Program-made: the position numbers and the translations under genes
Shown: positions 12,091-22,990 of the stretch, in pieces
Layout: each line of letters opens with the position of its first letter
How positions within the stretch are numbered: the stretch's first letter is position 1
The notes under the pieces: model-generated
Told to the model about the DNA's origin: nothing
The model's input: the letters and a program-made list of their open reading frames with translations, nothing else
Databases searched by the model: none
NCBI RefSeq assembly: GCF_026210795.1
Contig: NC_089434.1
Span: 1,736,001-1,800,000, forward strand
Length of the DNA stretch: 64,000 nucleotides
Direction of reading: 5' to 3'
From: Rhizophagus irregularis
Lineage: Eukaryota > Glomeromycota > Glomeromycetes > Glomerales > Glomeraceae

Positions 12091-12330
12091 ATGCTACTAA
12101 TAATTATTATTATTATTATTATTATTAAAAAAAATTAAAAAGTTAAAGTTTATTAAAAGTTTATTATTTTGATGATTGCATTCTATTGGATGGATATAGC
12201 TTATGATAATTTGTTTATATGGTATATGAACTTAATATTAATAAAGTATATATTGATCATTAAAAAAAAAAATTAAAAGTTTATTAAAAAAATTAAATTT
12301 TTTTTAATTAATAAAGAATATAAAAAATTT

Positions 12331-13030
12331 ATAATGCTGGCCGGAATTAAGTGATCGCCATGTAAATTTCCTTTTTTGGAGTATTTGTGAAACCAAATTT
12401 CCAATTTTTTGCGAGAAGCAAAATTTCCTTTTTTGGAAATTTGTGTAACGTTACATTAATATTTTTCTTAAATCCGGCCAGAATTACTCCAATTTTTGGT
12501 AAAAATAAATATTAACACATGATTTCGGAATTCGGGTAAATAGTTTAGCCACCAGATTTGTTAAAAAAATATTTTTAAACAAAATTTCCGTATAAGGAGA
12601 TTATAATTCTGGCTGGCACTATAAATTAAATATTGTGCAACGTAGATCCCTTACATAAAAGGAAAATTTCCTTAAAAGGCGATTTTCAAATTCAAAATTT
12701 CGAAATTTCGAAATTTCAAAAATCTTAAAAAAAATTCCCTTTTATGGTAATTTTTTTTTGAAATTTCGAAATTTTGAAATTTTGAACTTTTAAAATCGCC
12801 TTATAAGGAAATTTTCCTTTTATAGGATAGATCTACGTTACACAAAACGTCCAAAAAAGGAAATTTGGTAACACTAACTTCCTTATTTGGACATTTGTGT
12901 AACGTTACATTGCCATAAAAGGAGATTTTCCTTATAAGGAGAATCTCCTTATAAGGAGATTTTGAAAATTCAAAAATCGAAAAATCAATTTTTCGAAATT
13001 TTGGCACTTTTCGTTCAAACGGTACACCGT
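12331..13030 (-). repeat. right terminal inverted repeat of the MULE
   Basis: Reverse complement of 4958-5624 with very few differences. The main one is an extra ~33 bp around 12927-12960 made of two TCCTTATAAGGA palindromes. A 68-codon open frame on the minus strand here (12801-13007) is repeat sequence, not a gene. Confidence 0.9.
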
Positions 13031-13038
13031 AAAGACGT

Positions 13039-14578
13039 ATTTTTAGACTGAATTAATTTGGGATTTTATATTTACATTAACATTTATTATGAATTACTTT
13101 ATTTAGAAATATTATTAAACCAAGCATTATATTATTATATTTGTGTAATCTTATATTATTAATAAAGGATTATTTTTGTTAAAGCCGCAATGGCAACGTG
13201 ATTTTTCACGGGCGTAGGCTTTGCAGTATCTGCAAAACTCCGTAAAAATGAGCCTTTCATGGAAATGAAAATAATTCGGTTACTAATTCCGTAAACGTGA
13301 GCCTTTTACGGAAAGAAGATAAGAAGATGGAATATAAAAAACGGATCGATTTTTTTTACTGGGCTGCATTCACGTTATGCCTCAGTAGTGATTTGTATCC
13401 AGATCTAACACACCCGGATATCCGGATTTTCCTACCATAACGGTTATCCGGATGTGATCCAAATATACTATCTATTTATTGAATTTATTTAAGTTTATTG
13501 TCTTATTGATTACCATAAAATCGCAAAACTCCATTTATTTTTAAACGTTTACATTTCAAATGCCAAACTGTCAAAGTAAAATTACATCCTTTTTATCCTA
13601 ATCTTTTGACTGTTAAGAGATCAAGAATCAAACTTGAATTGTTTGATCGTGAGGTATTCTTCCAAAATTTTATCATAATTTTATTATGATTCATCCTCCA
13701 GTTGATACTCAATTTATGACAAAATAATATAGTAAAAAATAAATAATATTAATTTTGAATTTCATAATAAGATGCAAGAAAATACATGATATTATCCGCC
13801 AAAAAACCATTACAGCTGATTTCATACCTAGTCACATACCGAGAGACAGCTCGGTACATTTGGTAAAACTCGGTAAAGTTCAGAATAAGGTAAAAACCAT
13901 ATTGTTAGATTCGGAGCACTGGTCAGCACATTGGTGTAGTTTTTAAGTTATACCGAATCTTACCGAGTTTCTCTCGCCATGGAGTCCATGGAGTAAAAAT
14001 TATGGGTATCCCGTATATTATGGAATCAGCTGTAAAACAACCGTTAAATATCCGCGAAATTAACAGATTAATCTGGATGTTATGCGGATACTATCCAATA
14101 GGATAACTTGATATAGAAATCCTTGACTGTAAGATCAAATTTTACTAGTATTATAATTAGATTAGTGGCGCAGTTCAATATTTATTTTCAGTATGTAGTT
14201 TATTTTTGAAGTTTATGTGGTTAATAGTGATCCACAAAGTATATGATTATGATAGAAGAAAATACGTTTATTATGAGATGTCCGAAAAGATAGGATTAAC
14301 ATTTATCTTTAACCAATCATTGAATAACCAATAGAAACTATGTAGATCCAGCCAAAAAAAAGCAGACTCGTGATAATTGCCGCAATTCTTTTATCAGAAT
14401 TCCAGAAACCGGTTAAATTTTTTTGCTGAACGTAATAGACTCTTACAAATTTGCATGTTAAAATTGTACCTGACCTAAAGGAAAGCTACAAACTAAAAAT
14501 TTGTAAACATACTAATGACTAATAATAATTCTATAAATAATTAATAAAAACTAAAAAAAAGTCAATCTTTAATACAAT
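13039..14578. other. gene-free stretch with small palindromic motifs
   Basis: Contains a pair of related CCGTAAA...CCTTT(T/C)A(C/T)GG hairpins near 13240-13320, a CCGGATATCCGG palindrome near 13420, and repeated CTCGGTA(A/C) motifs at about 13830-13970. These are probably remains of MITEs, but I could not fix any element ends. No coding frame recognised. Confidence 0.4.
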
Positions 14579-16913
14579 TTAAAATAATTCTGAAAAAATG
14601 AATAAAATACAAATTAATAATAAGTTTAATTATTACTTTTAGAAACAGTATCAAAAAAAAAATACTTACCATCAGGAATTTCCAATATATTTTGTTCTTT
14701 TGAATGAAGATTTGGATTATTATATATTTCATTCTCGTCTATAAAATATATTTGTTAAATTATAAATAATACAAATTTTAAATAAAAATTTTGATATAAC
14801 ATTTTCACATACCATTAATATTAATATTAATATTCGCTCTTTTTATTTGTTGTATTTGTTGTATTGCTTCTTTTTTATAATAATCTCGAATATCTTTTAT
14901 TTCAAAAAAAAAAATCATTGAATATTTTAATAAAGTTCATTGTTACTTGTAATTTCTTTAAATGATATAAAATTATATTTACCATAATTTAGATTTACTT
15001 GTGACATTTCAAATATTTTGTTGGACAATTTTTTACTATTAACTAAAATCAACATACAAATTAATCATTAATGTTTGTATTAATTTGATGAATAAATAGA
15101 ATTAATTACCTTTAATAGAAATATCCACATTCTGAATATCTGACTTATTAAATTCATTAACTAAAACAAGAAAGCAAGCGTAAGTCGATCATTATACATT
15201 TTATTGTACAATTTTAAAAATATTAATAATTACTTACTATTATCAGGAATCTTAAAACCATATGATTTACTATAGAATACTATTAATATAATATTGTTTT
15301 AAAAGTTATATCAATAATATTTAACAATCATAAATAAAAAATACCATTACATACCTTCTTGTTCTTCTATTATTATTAAATTAAAAAAATTAAAACAAAA
15401 ATATTAATATACTGCATAATATATTGCATATTAAAAAAAAAATTTATAATAGATAGTAAGAAACTATACCTTCTGTCGCATTCTTTGGTTCGGGTAAATT
15501 TTCAAATCTATGAATATTACTTGAAATCAATCTGCTATTTGTAGAATTTGTTTCTAAACCATTAGGTTTATATACTATTGGTTGTAATAATTCATTTTCC
15601 ATATTTTGATATGATAAATAAATTTCTTTTATCTGCTTCCTAAGCGTTTTTATATTAGGTCTTTTTAATGGATCAGCATCCCAACATTGTTTCATTAGTA
15701 GTTTATATTCTAAAGGAGTTTCTGGCACAATTTTTGGTCTCATGCCGTTAATAATCTTCATTGCTAGACTATAATCATGTTCATAATTTATAAATGGTGG
15801 TTGCCCAGATGAGACTTCCCACATAAGCATTGCAATACTATATATATCAGATGCAAAAGTGTGTTCACTTCCAGCAATTAATTCAGGTGCTATATAAGGA
15901 AGATTTCCATATATACACTTTGATGATTTATCAGCAGGTCCACAAAATCCAAGATCACCAATAAGCCAACAATCAAGAACTCGTAAATACAAAATATTTC
16001 CTGAATGTAAATCTCTGTGAATGGCATTTTCTTTAACGATTCTATAAAGTGCATTGATTATTTCAGAAATAATCTTAATCCTTTCTTTCCATGTAAGTTG
16101 ACTATGTTTTTGTTGTAAATATTTTCTTAAATCCATATCCATTTTTCTCATTACAAGCATGTAATTTCCATTTAATGGATCTTGTGTCAAACCAAAACAA
16201 CGGACAATATCTACCCATTTATTTCCTATAGTTAAATGGGATTTAGCCTATAAAATTTAAAACTTTTATTATACAGTAAAATATAAAATGTATTTAATTT
16301 TAAATGAAATTAGATAACAAACCTCTTCAAACCAATTTCGATTTATACTTTCAGCATCATCTAATCTCTTAAGTATAACTTCTTGAGTTCCATTTCTTAC
16401 TAATTGTTGATTTTTAAAATCCCATTCTTCATAATATCCATCAATCCAATCTGCAGTGTAAATTTCGGAGAATCCACCTTTTGTAAGATAATTAACGTTT
16501 TTAAAATTATTATATGGAATCCATTCAATTACTTTATTCGGCATGAAAGTTTCCATTTGACATTTTTGTATTAAATTATCAATATCATCATTTCCAGATG
16601 TCCAATTTAAAAAATTTTCTTTTAAATAATTTCGAACACAATATTCACAAAATGATGTAGCTAAACATTCTTGATTACAATTTTCACAAACTCTTTTTGT
16701 TCCTGAATTATAAATAATATTATTTCGATCATAAAATTGACATAATATTTTTATTAATTTAGTTTTTTCATCATCTGTAAGAGATTTATTAGATAAAAAT
16801 AATTGTTCATGAAATTTATTTCGTTTGTGTATATCATTGTAAATATTATAATCAAATGACATATGTGCTTTCAAACACAATTCATAAATCAATTCATATC
16901 GAATATTAGACAT
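14579..16913 (-). CDS. TKL-like protein kinase, paralogue B
   Basis: Exons (minus) are 16913-16323, 16247-15470, 15366-15355, 15279-15238, 15160-15110, 15042-14983, 14893-14813, 14738-14670 and 14589-14579; total 1695 nt, 564 aa, in frame throughout. Cys cluster CENCNQECLATSFCEYC; kinase motifs YLTKGGFSEIYTA, VILKRL, IHRDLHSGNILY, IGDLGFCGPADKSS, YIAPEL. The tail begins LPEPKNATE; exon 7 is longest here (81 nt) through an IQQIQQIK and ININING expansion. The last exon adds only ELF before TAA. Closest to D: identical exon 1 and 2 lengths and related upstream DNA. It lacks the 3' hairpin seen after A, C, E and F. Predicted cytosolic Ser/Thr or dual-specificity kinase; substrate unknown. Confidence 0.88.
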
Positions 16914-19900
16914 AATGAAAATTAATTACGAATTCAATCAATAATATTGGATTAATAATAAAAAAAATTTTTGAATTTGATAAAAAAAAAAGCATGAAAA
17001 ATTTCAGAATAGGACTTTTAAACAATTTATATTCTATTTCGTAAGTAAGTTTCCGCGATCAAGGATCAGCGTTTGTAAAATTGCGCCAATTTCTTTCTTT
17101 AGCAAATCATTTCTATTCTAAGATTATAAAACCTTTTATTTTATATTTTTACATACAAAATTTCATTCAACAATGGAATTAAAAATTTTGAGTAATTTAC
17201 GATCTATATATATATATGTGTATATATATATATATATACGTATGTACATATATATGTTTACTTGTACACCTTTGTGAATTAATTTTGAATAATAACTTTT
17301 TTATTGTTTGTTTATGCAAATTACTTTATAACAATGAATATGAAACATACAATAGTTTTATTATTTATATCTTGCATGCATTATTGAATTAGAAAATAAT
17401 TATAAATTATTTAAAAAAGAAAGAGAAGGCCTGAAATACGGCCGAGTCGGTCAGGATAATAAATATTTAATATATTGTATATGACGAATTGTGGGCTGGA
17501 ATTGATATAAATATATATGTCGCCCGGATATCCGGGTCCGAGCGACCAATTGCAGGCCTCTATATCGGATAATCTTAAGCCTTAGCCGAGTTATTTAAAA
17601 AATTTATCTGCATTGTCTATAATACTATCATCGTTGTGAATATCTAAAATAATTTATATGTTAAAAATATTTTATCTTAATAATAATATCTCATTTTTAT
17701 ATCTGCAGAAATCATTATCTTTTACATTAAAAATGTGAAGATCACTACAATTTTTTTTTTTAAATATTGTCATATCGAATAATAATTTGTTGATTGTGAA
17801 AGAAATGATTAGCATCCAAATAATAAATAATGCATCGTTAAAATTTCTTGATGTATTATTTTGATAAATAATTACTTATTATAATATAATAATTGATAAA
17901 AGTCTTGTCCTATGAACTTTTTCATAATGGTCTAAATACTTTTCTTGTAAATAATTCAAATATTTTCTTTTTCAACTACGAAATAGTTTCTCAAAATCAT
18001 TTATTTATTATTTAAAAGGAGAGAGTTTTTGATTGGTTAGTTATAATTTTAAATTAAACGATAATGGTGGTTTTTGTGACGTAATTAAATTCTTAATCAA
18101 TTTTTTGCAACTCGTTTGAGATCTTATTGGGCCAAAGTCACATGATAATATGAATGTGATGTTTAGAGTGACAGACATTTTACTAATCAAAATACTTATA
18201 AAGTGGTGGGGGTGAACAATATTTTTACAAACACGTGACTGAATTTAGGACGTATGCCAATTATGTAATCGTTACATCTTGTTCTAATTATTACATTCGC
18301 TGAAGTTACAAAATCCAAAGGACATGTAGCGATAATACACCATGTAAATTACTCGTTCATATTAATTTAATAATATTAGGAGGGCCAAGCAATTTTTTAA
18401 AAATCTACGCTACACACATAACAAAAGTCATGTGATTTAAAATATCTTCGTTTAAATATCTTAATTGCGAATTGATGATAAATTAATTTGTAAACAATCT
18501 ATGATCTAATAAGTAAACTTGATGTCCTTTTCTTACATTGCACATATAATAAAAGTTTTGTGATTTAATATTGGCAAGATTCGTAATAATACAATGAATA
18601 ATATGACATATAAGACGTAATAACAGTTTGAAAGAATAAGGCAAAATGCTGAAGCCTTTTTACCAGTTTATCGAACTTAAAATGCCAATTTTAATTTTAA
18701 ATACGAAATGTTATTGCCCGTGGTGATTGTCACACCTCGCATCACGAACGAATCTCCAGTGAAATAAATGGAAAAATATGAAAAACGAAAAAAAGATTAC
18801 AGAAAAAAACGATAAAGATCATAAGTCTAAACAGTATGTTATTACATTCTTATTATGTAATCTATGAGAACTTGAAAATCTTAACGAACCCGCTTTTTAA
18901 TAACAAATTTCTCATGTTGGTAGGTTTACAAAATAATGGTCTATTATAATGAGTCGGGTATTGTGACGGATTTTGTAATAAATTACTAAATTTTCAGTTA
19001 AAAATTTAGAAAACTTATTTTGGCAAATAAAGAAGAGGGTAAATAATTAATTATAAATTAAAATTAATGGAAATTTTTTTTCTTTACGACCCAAAAAAAA
19101 AATGGCAGCCGGATTTGTTCCCAGGTTACACAATTTGCGCACATGGTCCAGATGATTATTTTCGGTAATTTATTATAAACTTTTTATTGATCGATCGTTG
19201 TTATCCTTAACGGTTTAAACAATTCTAATCGGAAAAATTTCAATACCTTTCACCGATTGAAATTGGTGATTTTCTAAAATTAGTATACAAGAAAAAAAGA
19301 ATTTTACCATATCGGAGTTATTTATTGATTGTGAAAATGGGACTGGATCTACAATTACAAAAAATAAGGTTACAAATCTTGCTTATCATATGTAATTTTT
19401 TTAATAATTTTTCTAGAAATTAATTACTTAATTGCTTAATAATGTTTATTTGTCATATTTTGTTATTTTGCTAGTATTTTGTATACCAATTCAATAACGA
19501 AAATCAATACTTAAAATAAAGTTAAGGTTTGCAACATAAAAAAATTTTTTATTATTATTTTGTAAATAATTAAATAGGAAAGTTATTGAAATTTACATTT
19601 GTAAGTGAAATGAATTGTCTTACACGTACTTTATTATTAAAAAAAGGGTAATAAAAAGGAAAACAACAGATATAAAAAAGGAGAATAAGGATTAAGATAT
19701 AAAGTTATAGACTTATAGAATTTGATGAAGTTAATGAATAAGGTTTATACGGAAGTTTCTTTAACTTTAATAAAAGAGGAAGTATTAGACGCTATACTAG
19801 CCTTTCACAATTACATCATATTTTAATATTTTTGGTACCAAAATATTCAATAAATCATAATACTGCGGATTTATTAATTTGCGTGGCATACAGTATATAC

Positions 19901-19982
19901 ATAAGCAGTATCTAGTGTGGCCATTTTTGTTTATACTTAGAAAATTTTAATTTTCACGTAGTAAAAAAAAAATATTTGACAA
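16914..19982. other. long gene-free stretch upstream of kinase B
   Basis: The first ~0.7 kb (to about 17650) is related to the region upstream of kinase D (45480-46550): shared blocks include TATATCTTGCATGCATT and CTGCATTGTCTATAATAC/CTGCGTTGTCGATAATAC with ACTATCATCGTTG. It holds a (TA)n tract and a CCCGGATATCCGGG palindrome at about 17523. From 17.7 to 19.9 kb I see only AT-rich DNA with short non-conserved frames. Confidence 0.5.
17203..17258. repeat. (TA)n microsatellite
   Basis: Alternating TA with a few TG and CG interruptions. It lies in the B/D-related upstream block but is not shared with D. Confidence 0.8.
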
Positions 19983-20042
19983 ATGTCGCAACGACTGGAA
20001 AATTATCACGTGTTTAAATCGTGTTTTAACAATCATCCTTTC
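19983..20042 (+). pseudogene. first-exon remnant of an MDR-family oxidoreductase (tentative)
   Basis: ATG followed by 20 codons (MSQRLENYHVFKSCFNNHPF) ending at a consensus donor GTAAGT. The peptide resembles the N-terminus of NADP-dependent alkenal/prostaglandin reductase-type proteins of the medium-chain dehydrogenase family. A Rossmann exon of that same family lies 1.1 kb downstream on the same strand, but no middle exons (substrate-side domain) are visible between them. I treat the two as pieces of one broken gene; the link is inference. Confidence 0.35.
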
Positions 20043-20659
20043 GTAAGTAATTTACTGCGCCTTTTTTCTGAAATATTTGTTTCAAATATTTCAACGGACT
20101 CTACTCTATTAAAAAGGATTTTATCTCAACGGGCTCTTAATAAAAAAATCTCTTATGGTTGATGATGTTTTATGTTAACAATTAATTCTTACTGGAGTTA
20201 TAATATAAATTCATTATGAGCGTTTAATAAATCAAAATCATAGTACATACTGTAACACACCACGAAAATTAAATACTTTTGTATAATCATTATTTTTTTT
20301 AGTATTGGGGAAAATTAAAAATTTAATCAACCCCAATGTCAACGTAAGTAAATACATTGTATCAATAAAGTATCTGTCTCGTCACTTTCACAATCCTCCG
20401 AGTAACCTGATTTTGCGCGACACGTTTCTTTTTTTTTCCTTTGATACTTTATATGTTCTTATCATTAAAATATTCCTTCGGATCCGTTAGACTATCCCTT
20501 GTACCATAAATTGTTCGTCTTCCGACTTTTTCGATACATTATTGTTTGAGTTCATTTAGATCTTCCTTATCCTAAAACTATCGCCCTTCCCTATAAGTTC
20601 GTCTTGACTTTTCAATTGTAGCCCTTCCCCATATCATCTTCCATTCCCGATTTGTATCA

Positions 20660-21052
20660 TCATTTATTAAAGTATATTAAGATATATCTAATTTTGTTAA
20701 CTTTTCCGAAAAATCCTCCATATTTCGTAATATTTTCTTTAAAAATTTCACCGTCTGTTGCATTACTTTCAATTGAAATTTTTTTACATGCTTGCCATCC
20801 GTATCTATTTCTTAATTCTTGTGGACTTAAATCAGGGTCGAACTTTCTAAAGAAATATTGACGACCGTTCCTTATAATTGTGATATTAGCTCCACATCGC
20901 TTGTACGTATTTTCGTACTCTTTGGTAAAGCGCAGCTTAGCTCTGACCATCTTATATTTATAACATTGTTTGACAGTAATTTTTTCCACATAACCTACAT
21001 CTCTTATACATTCATAGATATCATCGTCCGACCAATACCATACAATGTCATA
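20660..21052 (-). pseudogene. remnant of an unrecognised repeated protein gene
   Basis: A minus-strand frame of about 130 codons is open from a TGA at 21053-21055 down to the stop near 20660. It has no ATG in the coding-like part; translation would need an upstream exon. The peptide is coding-like (YWSDDDIYECIRDVGYVEK, AKLRFTKEYENTYKR, FFRKFDPDLSPQEL, WQACKKI). Coding-like but frame-broken sequence continues on the same strand to about 20470 (REWKMIWGRATIEKSRRTY). The layout suggests an RRM-like or gag-like nucleic-acid-binding protein from a repeat family, but I cannot name it. Judged a decaying copy because of the missing start and broken 3' part. Confidence 0.4.
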
Positions 21053-21150
21053 TCACTTGATTTATCGGAATAACTATTTACTTTCCATTGATATATTTAC
21101 TTACATTCTTTTTAAAAAGGTGCTTAAAATAAAATTACCAATTATTTTAG

Positions 21151-21315
<165 letters not shown>

Positions 21316-21395
21316 TTTTGTGTATCTGAATTTTTTCCGACTTTTACGCCTCCTAATTGTATCTTTATTCTTCGTTATAAATTTTTTAAAAGAAT

Positions 21396-22253
21396 TCAGT
21401 AAAAGTAATTGTAATTGTTATTATAATTGATATTGTAATTATTGTAATTGTAATTATGAACATTAAGAGTTTTAATGCCAAATTCTTTCATAATTCGTTC
21501 ATCGCGTTCTTTTTCCTCAGCAAGCATCATTTCAAGTTCTGTAACTTCAACCTTACTATTTAAAGCAGCTTCAGCTTCGGCTATCATAACAGATATTTTA
21601 CTATTAAGTCTTTTAAGGATAATATCTTCTTCTTCTTCTTCTTCAACATTATTATCGGATGTATTATTGAAATTATTACTCATTTTTGAAGATGATTTGT
21701 GATGTACAAATCTACGGCCACGACGAACACGGAATTGTCTTCTTCGTGAAGTTGAATTTGTTGGTGAATGTGTTGGTGTTGATTGAGTAGTTGGGTAATT
21801 TTGTTGCGGAGGTGATGTAGAAATTGTAAGAGAAGGTTTATCAGTCTGAGTAGTTGGATAATCTTGTTGTGAGGGTGATGTAGAAATTGTAAATGAAGGT
21901 TTAGTTTCAGACTGAGTAGTTGGATAATCCTGTTGTGAGGGAGATGTAGAAATTATGAGTGAAGGTTTAGTTTCAGTAGAATTATCGTAAGGTGGAGGAG
22001 GTTCTTCATCTTCAACGGTTTCTACATTTTCATCCCAAGTAGAAACATCTTTTTTCTTATGATCATAGACATTTTCATCATCATCGATATAATTTTGTCT
22101 CGTTGAATGAACTCCAGTATTTAATGTATTCTCAGTTAATATATTTATAGCATCAGTGGCAAAATCGGAAGTATAAGTAGCAAGTTCTACAACTTTATAT
22201 ATAAAGTTTGCCACAATTCCAGGACGACATATTTTAAAAATTTCTTCTTGCAT
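21396..22253 (-). CDS. hypothetical disordered protein with PPPPY motif and tandem repeats
   Basis: I take ATG at 22253 (MQEEIFKICRPGIV) as start. The frame is open 69 codons further up to 22460, but that part is poly-A/T-driven. The protein is about 285 aa: an N-terminal segment with hydrophobic positions (about 1-45), an acidic stretch, EEPPPPYDN (a PPxY-type WW-domain ligand), three repeats of about 22 aa each like TKPSLIISTSPSQQDYPTT, a basic RRRQFRVRRGRR, an acidic EEEEEED, a short coiled-coil-like helix rich in Glu/Ala, and an Asn/Tyr-rich tail. No enzymatic domain. Such a layout fits an adaptor or ubiquitin-ligase-recruited protein, but that is inference. Single exon; neighbours are unrelated gene remains. 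Confidence 0.6.
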   Translation of the reverse strand: MQEEIFKICRPGIVANFIYKVVELATYTSDFATDAINILTENTLNTGVHSTRQNYIDDDENVYDHKKKDVSTWDENVETVEDEEPPPPYDNSTETKPSLIISTSPSQQDYPTTQSETKPSFTISTSPSQQDYPTTQTDKPSLTISTSPPQQNYPTTQSTPTHSPTNSTSRRRQFRVRRGRRFVHHKSSSKMSNNFNNTSDNNVEEEEEEDIILKRLNSKISVMIAEAEAALNSKVEVTELEMMLAEEKERDERIMKEFGIKTLNVHNYNYNNYNINYNNNYNYFY

Positions 22254-22990
22254 TTTGTGTTGATATTTTTTTAAAAAATTTGGGTATATAGTAATATGGA
22301 AAAAAAGTAGAATAAAGAGCAACAAAAAAAATAAAAATCGATTTTTGTTGCTCTGTGCGAGGTATTTTTTTATTATATCTTTTTCGTACAGGTATTGGTA
22401 AAAAAAAAAAGAAAATTTTGTATGTATGTATGGATATATATATATAATTTTTTTATACATGTTATTGGATGACTCAAAGGATGACTCAATATTTTTAAGT
22501 GGCTCAACTTGTGAATTTTTAATAGAAAAATGTCTTTGATCCGATGATAAATTTCACGATAAAACTGTAATATGAGTCATAATAATTTGTAATTAGATAA
22601 TTAAATAATATTTATTTGTAATAATGTGATATATAAAGATATATTATATAATATACATATAAGTAATATATAATATAATAAGTGTTGAAGAATTTTATAT
22701 TTTTTAATGTTATTAATAGAAAGATTTATAAACATTTCTTGATATTTTCTTTTTTGTAAATTTTGGGTTCAAGAACGGAATGCAAAAATACATGGTACAT
22801 TTCACAATAGGTGTTGTTTTTTGTGATAGTAGATGTATAATAGAATAAGCGTAATTCGCATAATATCAAATTGTAGTATCACCAAATTTCAGATTTTTTG
22901 ATTGATAAAATCATTGATCATCAACAATCAATAAATGTATATTTTATTTAGATTGAGTAAATTTACAAGCAACTTCATTTAAAATACTAC

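Larger units (their letters stand above)
4958..13030 (+). mobile_element. complete MULE (Mutator-like) DNA transposon, 8.07 kb
   Basis: The ends are inverted copies: ACGGTGTACCGTTTG at 4958 and its complement ending in GGTACACCGT at 13030. They are flanked by an identical 8-bp direct repeat AAAGACGT at 4950-4957 and 13031-13038, a target-site duplication of the size typical of Mutator elements. The terminal inverted repeats are about 667 bp (left) and 700 bp (right) and almost identical to each other, so the insertion looks recent. Inside are one transposase gene on the plus strand (8313-11463), subterminal AT-rich repeats on both sides of it, a nested MITE (7284-7439) and telomere-like repeats in an intron. 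The element separates kinase A from kinase B. Confidence 0.92.

Noticed and set aside
12801-13007. 68-aa minus-strand frame
   Set aside because: Entirely inside the MULE right terminal inverted repeat; its mirror exists in the left repeat with different frame.
20305-20490. Plus-strand 61-codon frame as a second oxidoreductase exon
   Set aside because: It starts near an acceptor, but its phase does not join the 19983-20042 exon and the peptide does not resemble the family.
21475-21702. Ser-rich plus-strand frame
   Set aside because: Antisense shadow of the disordered-protein gene at 21396-22253.
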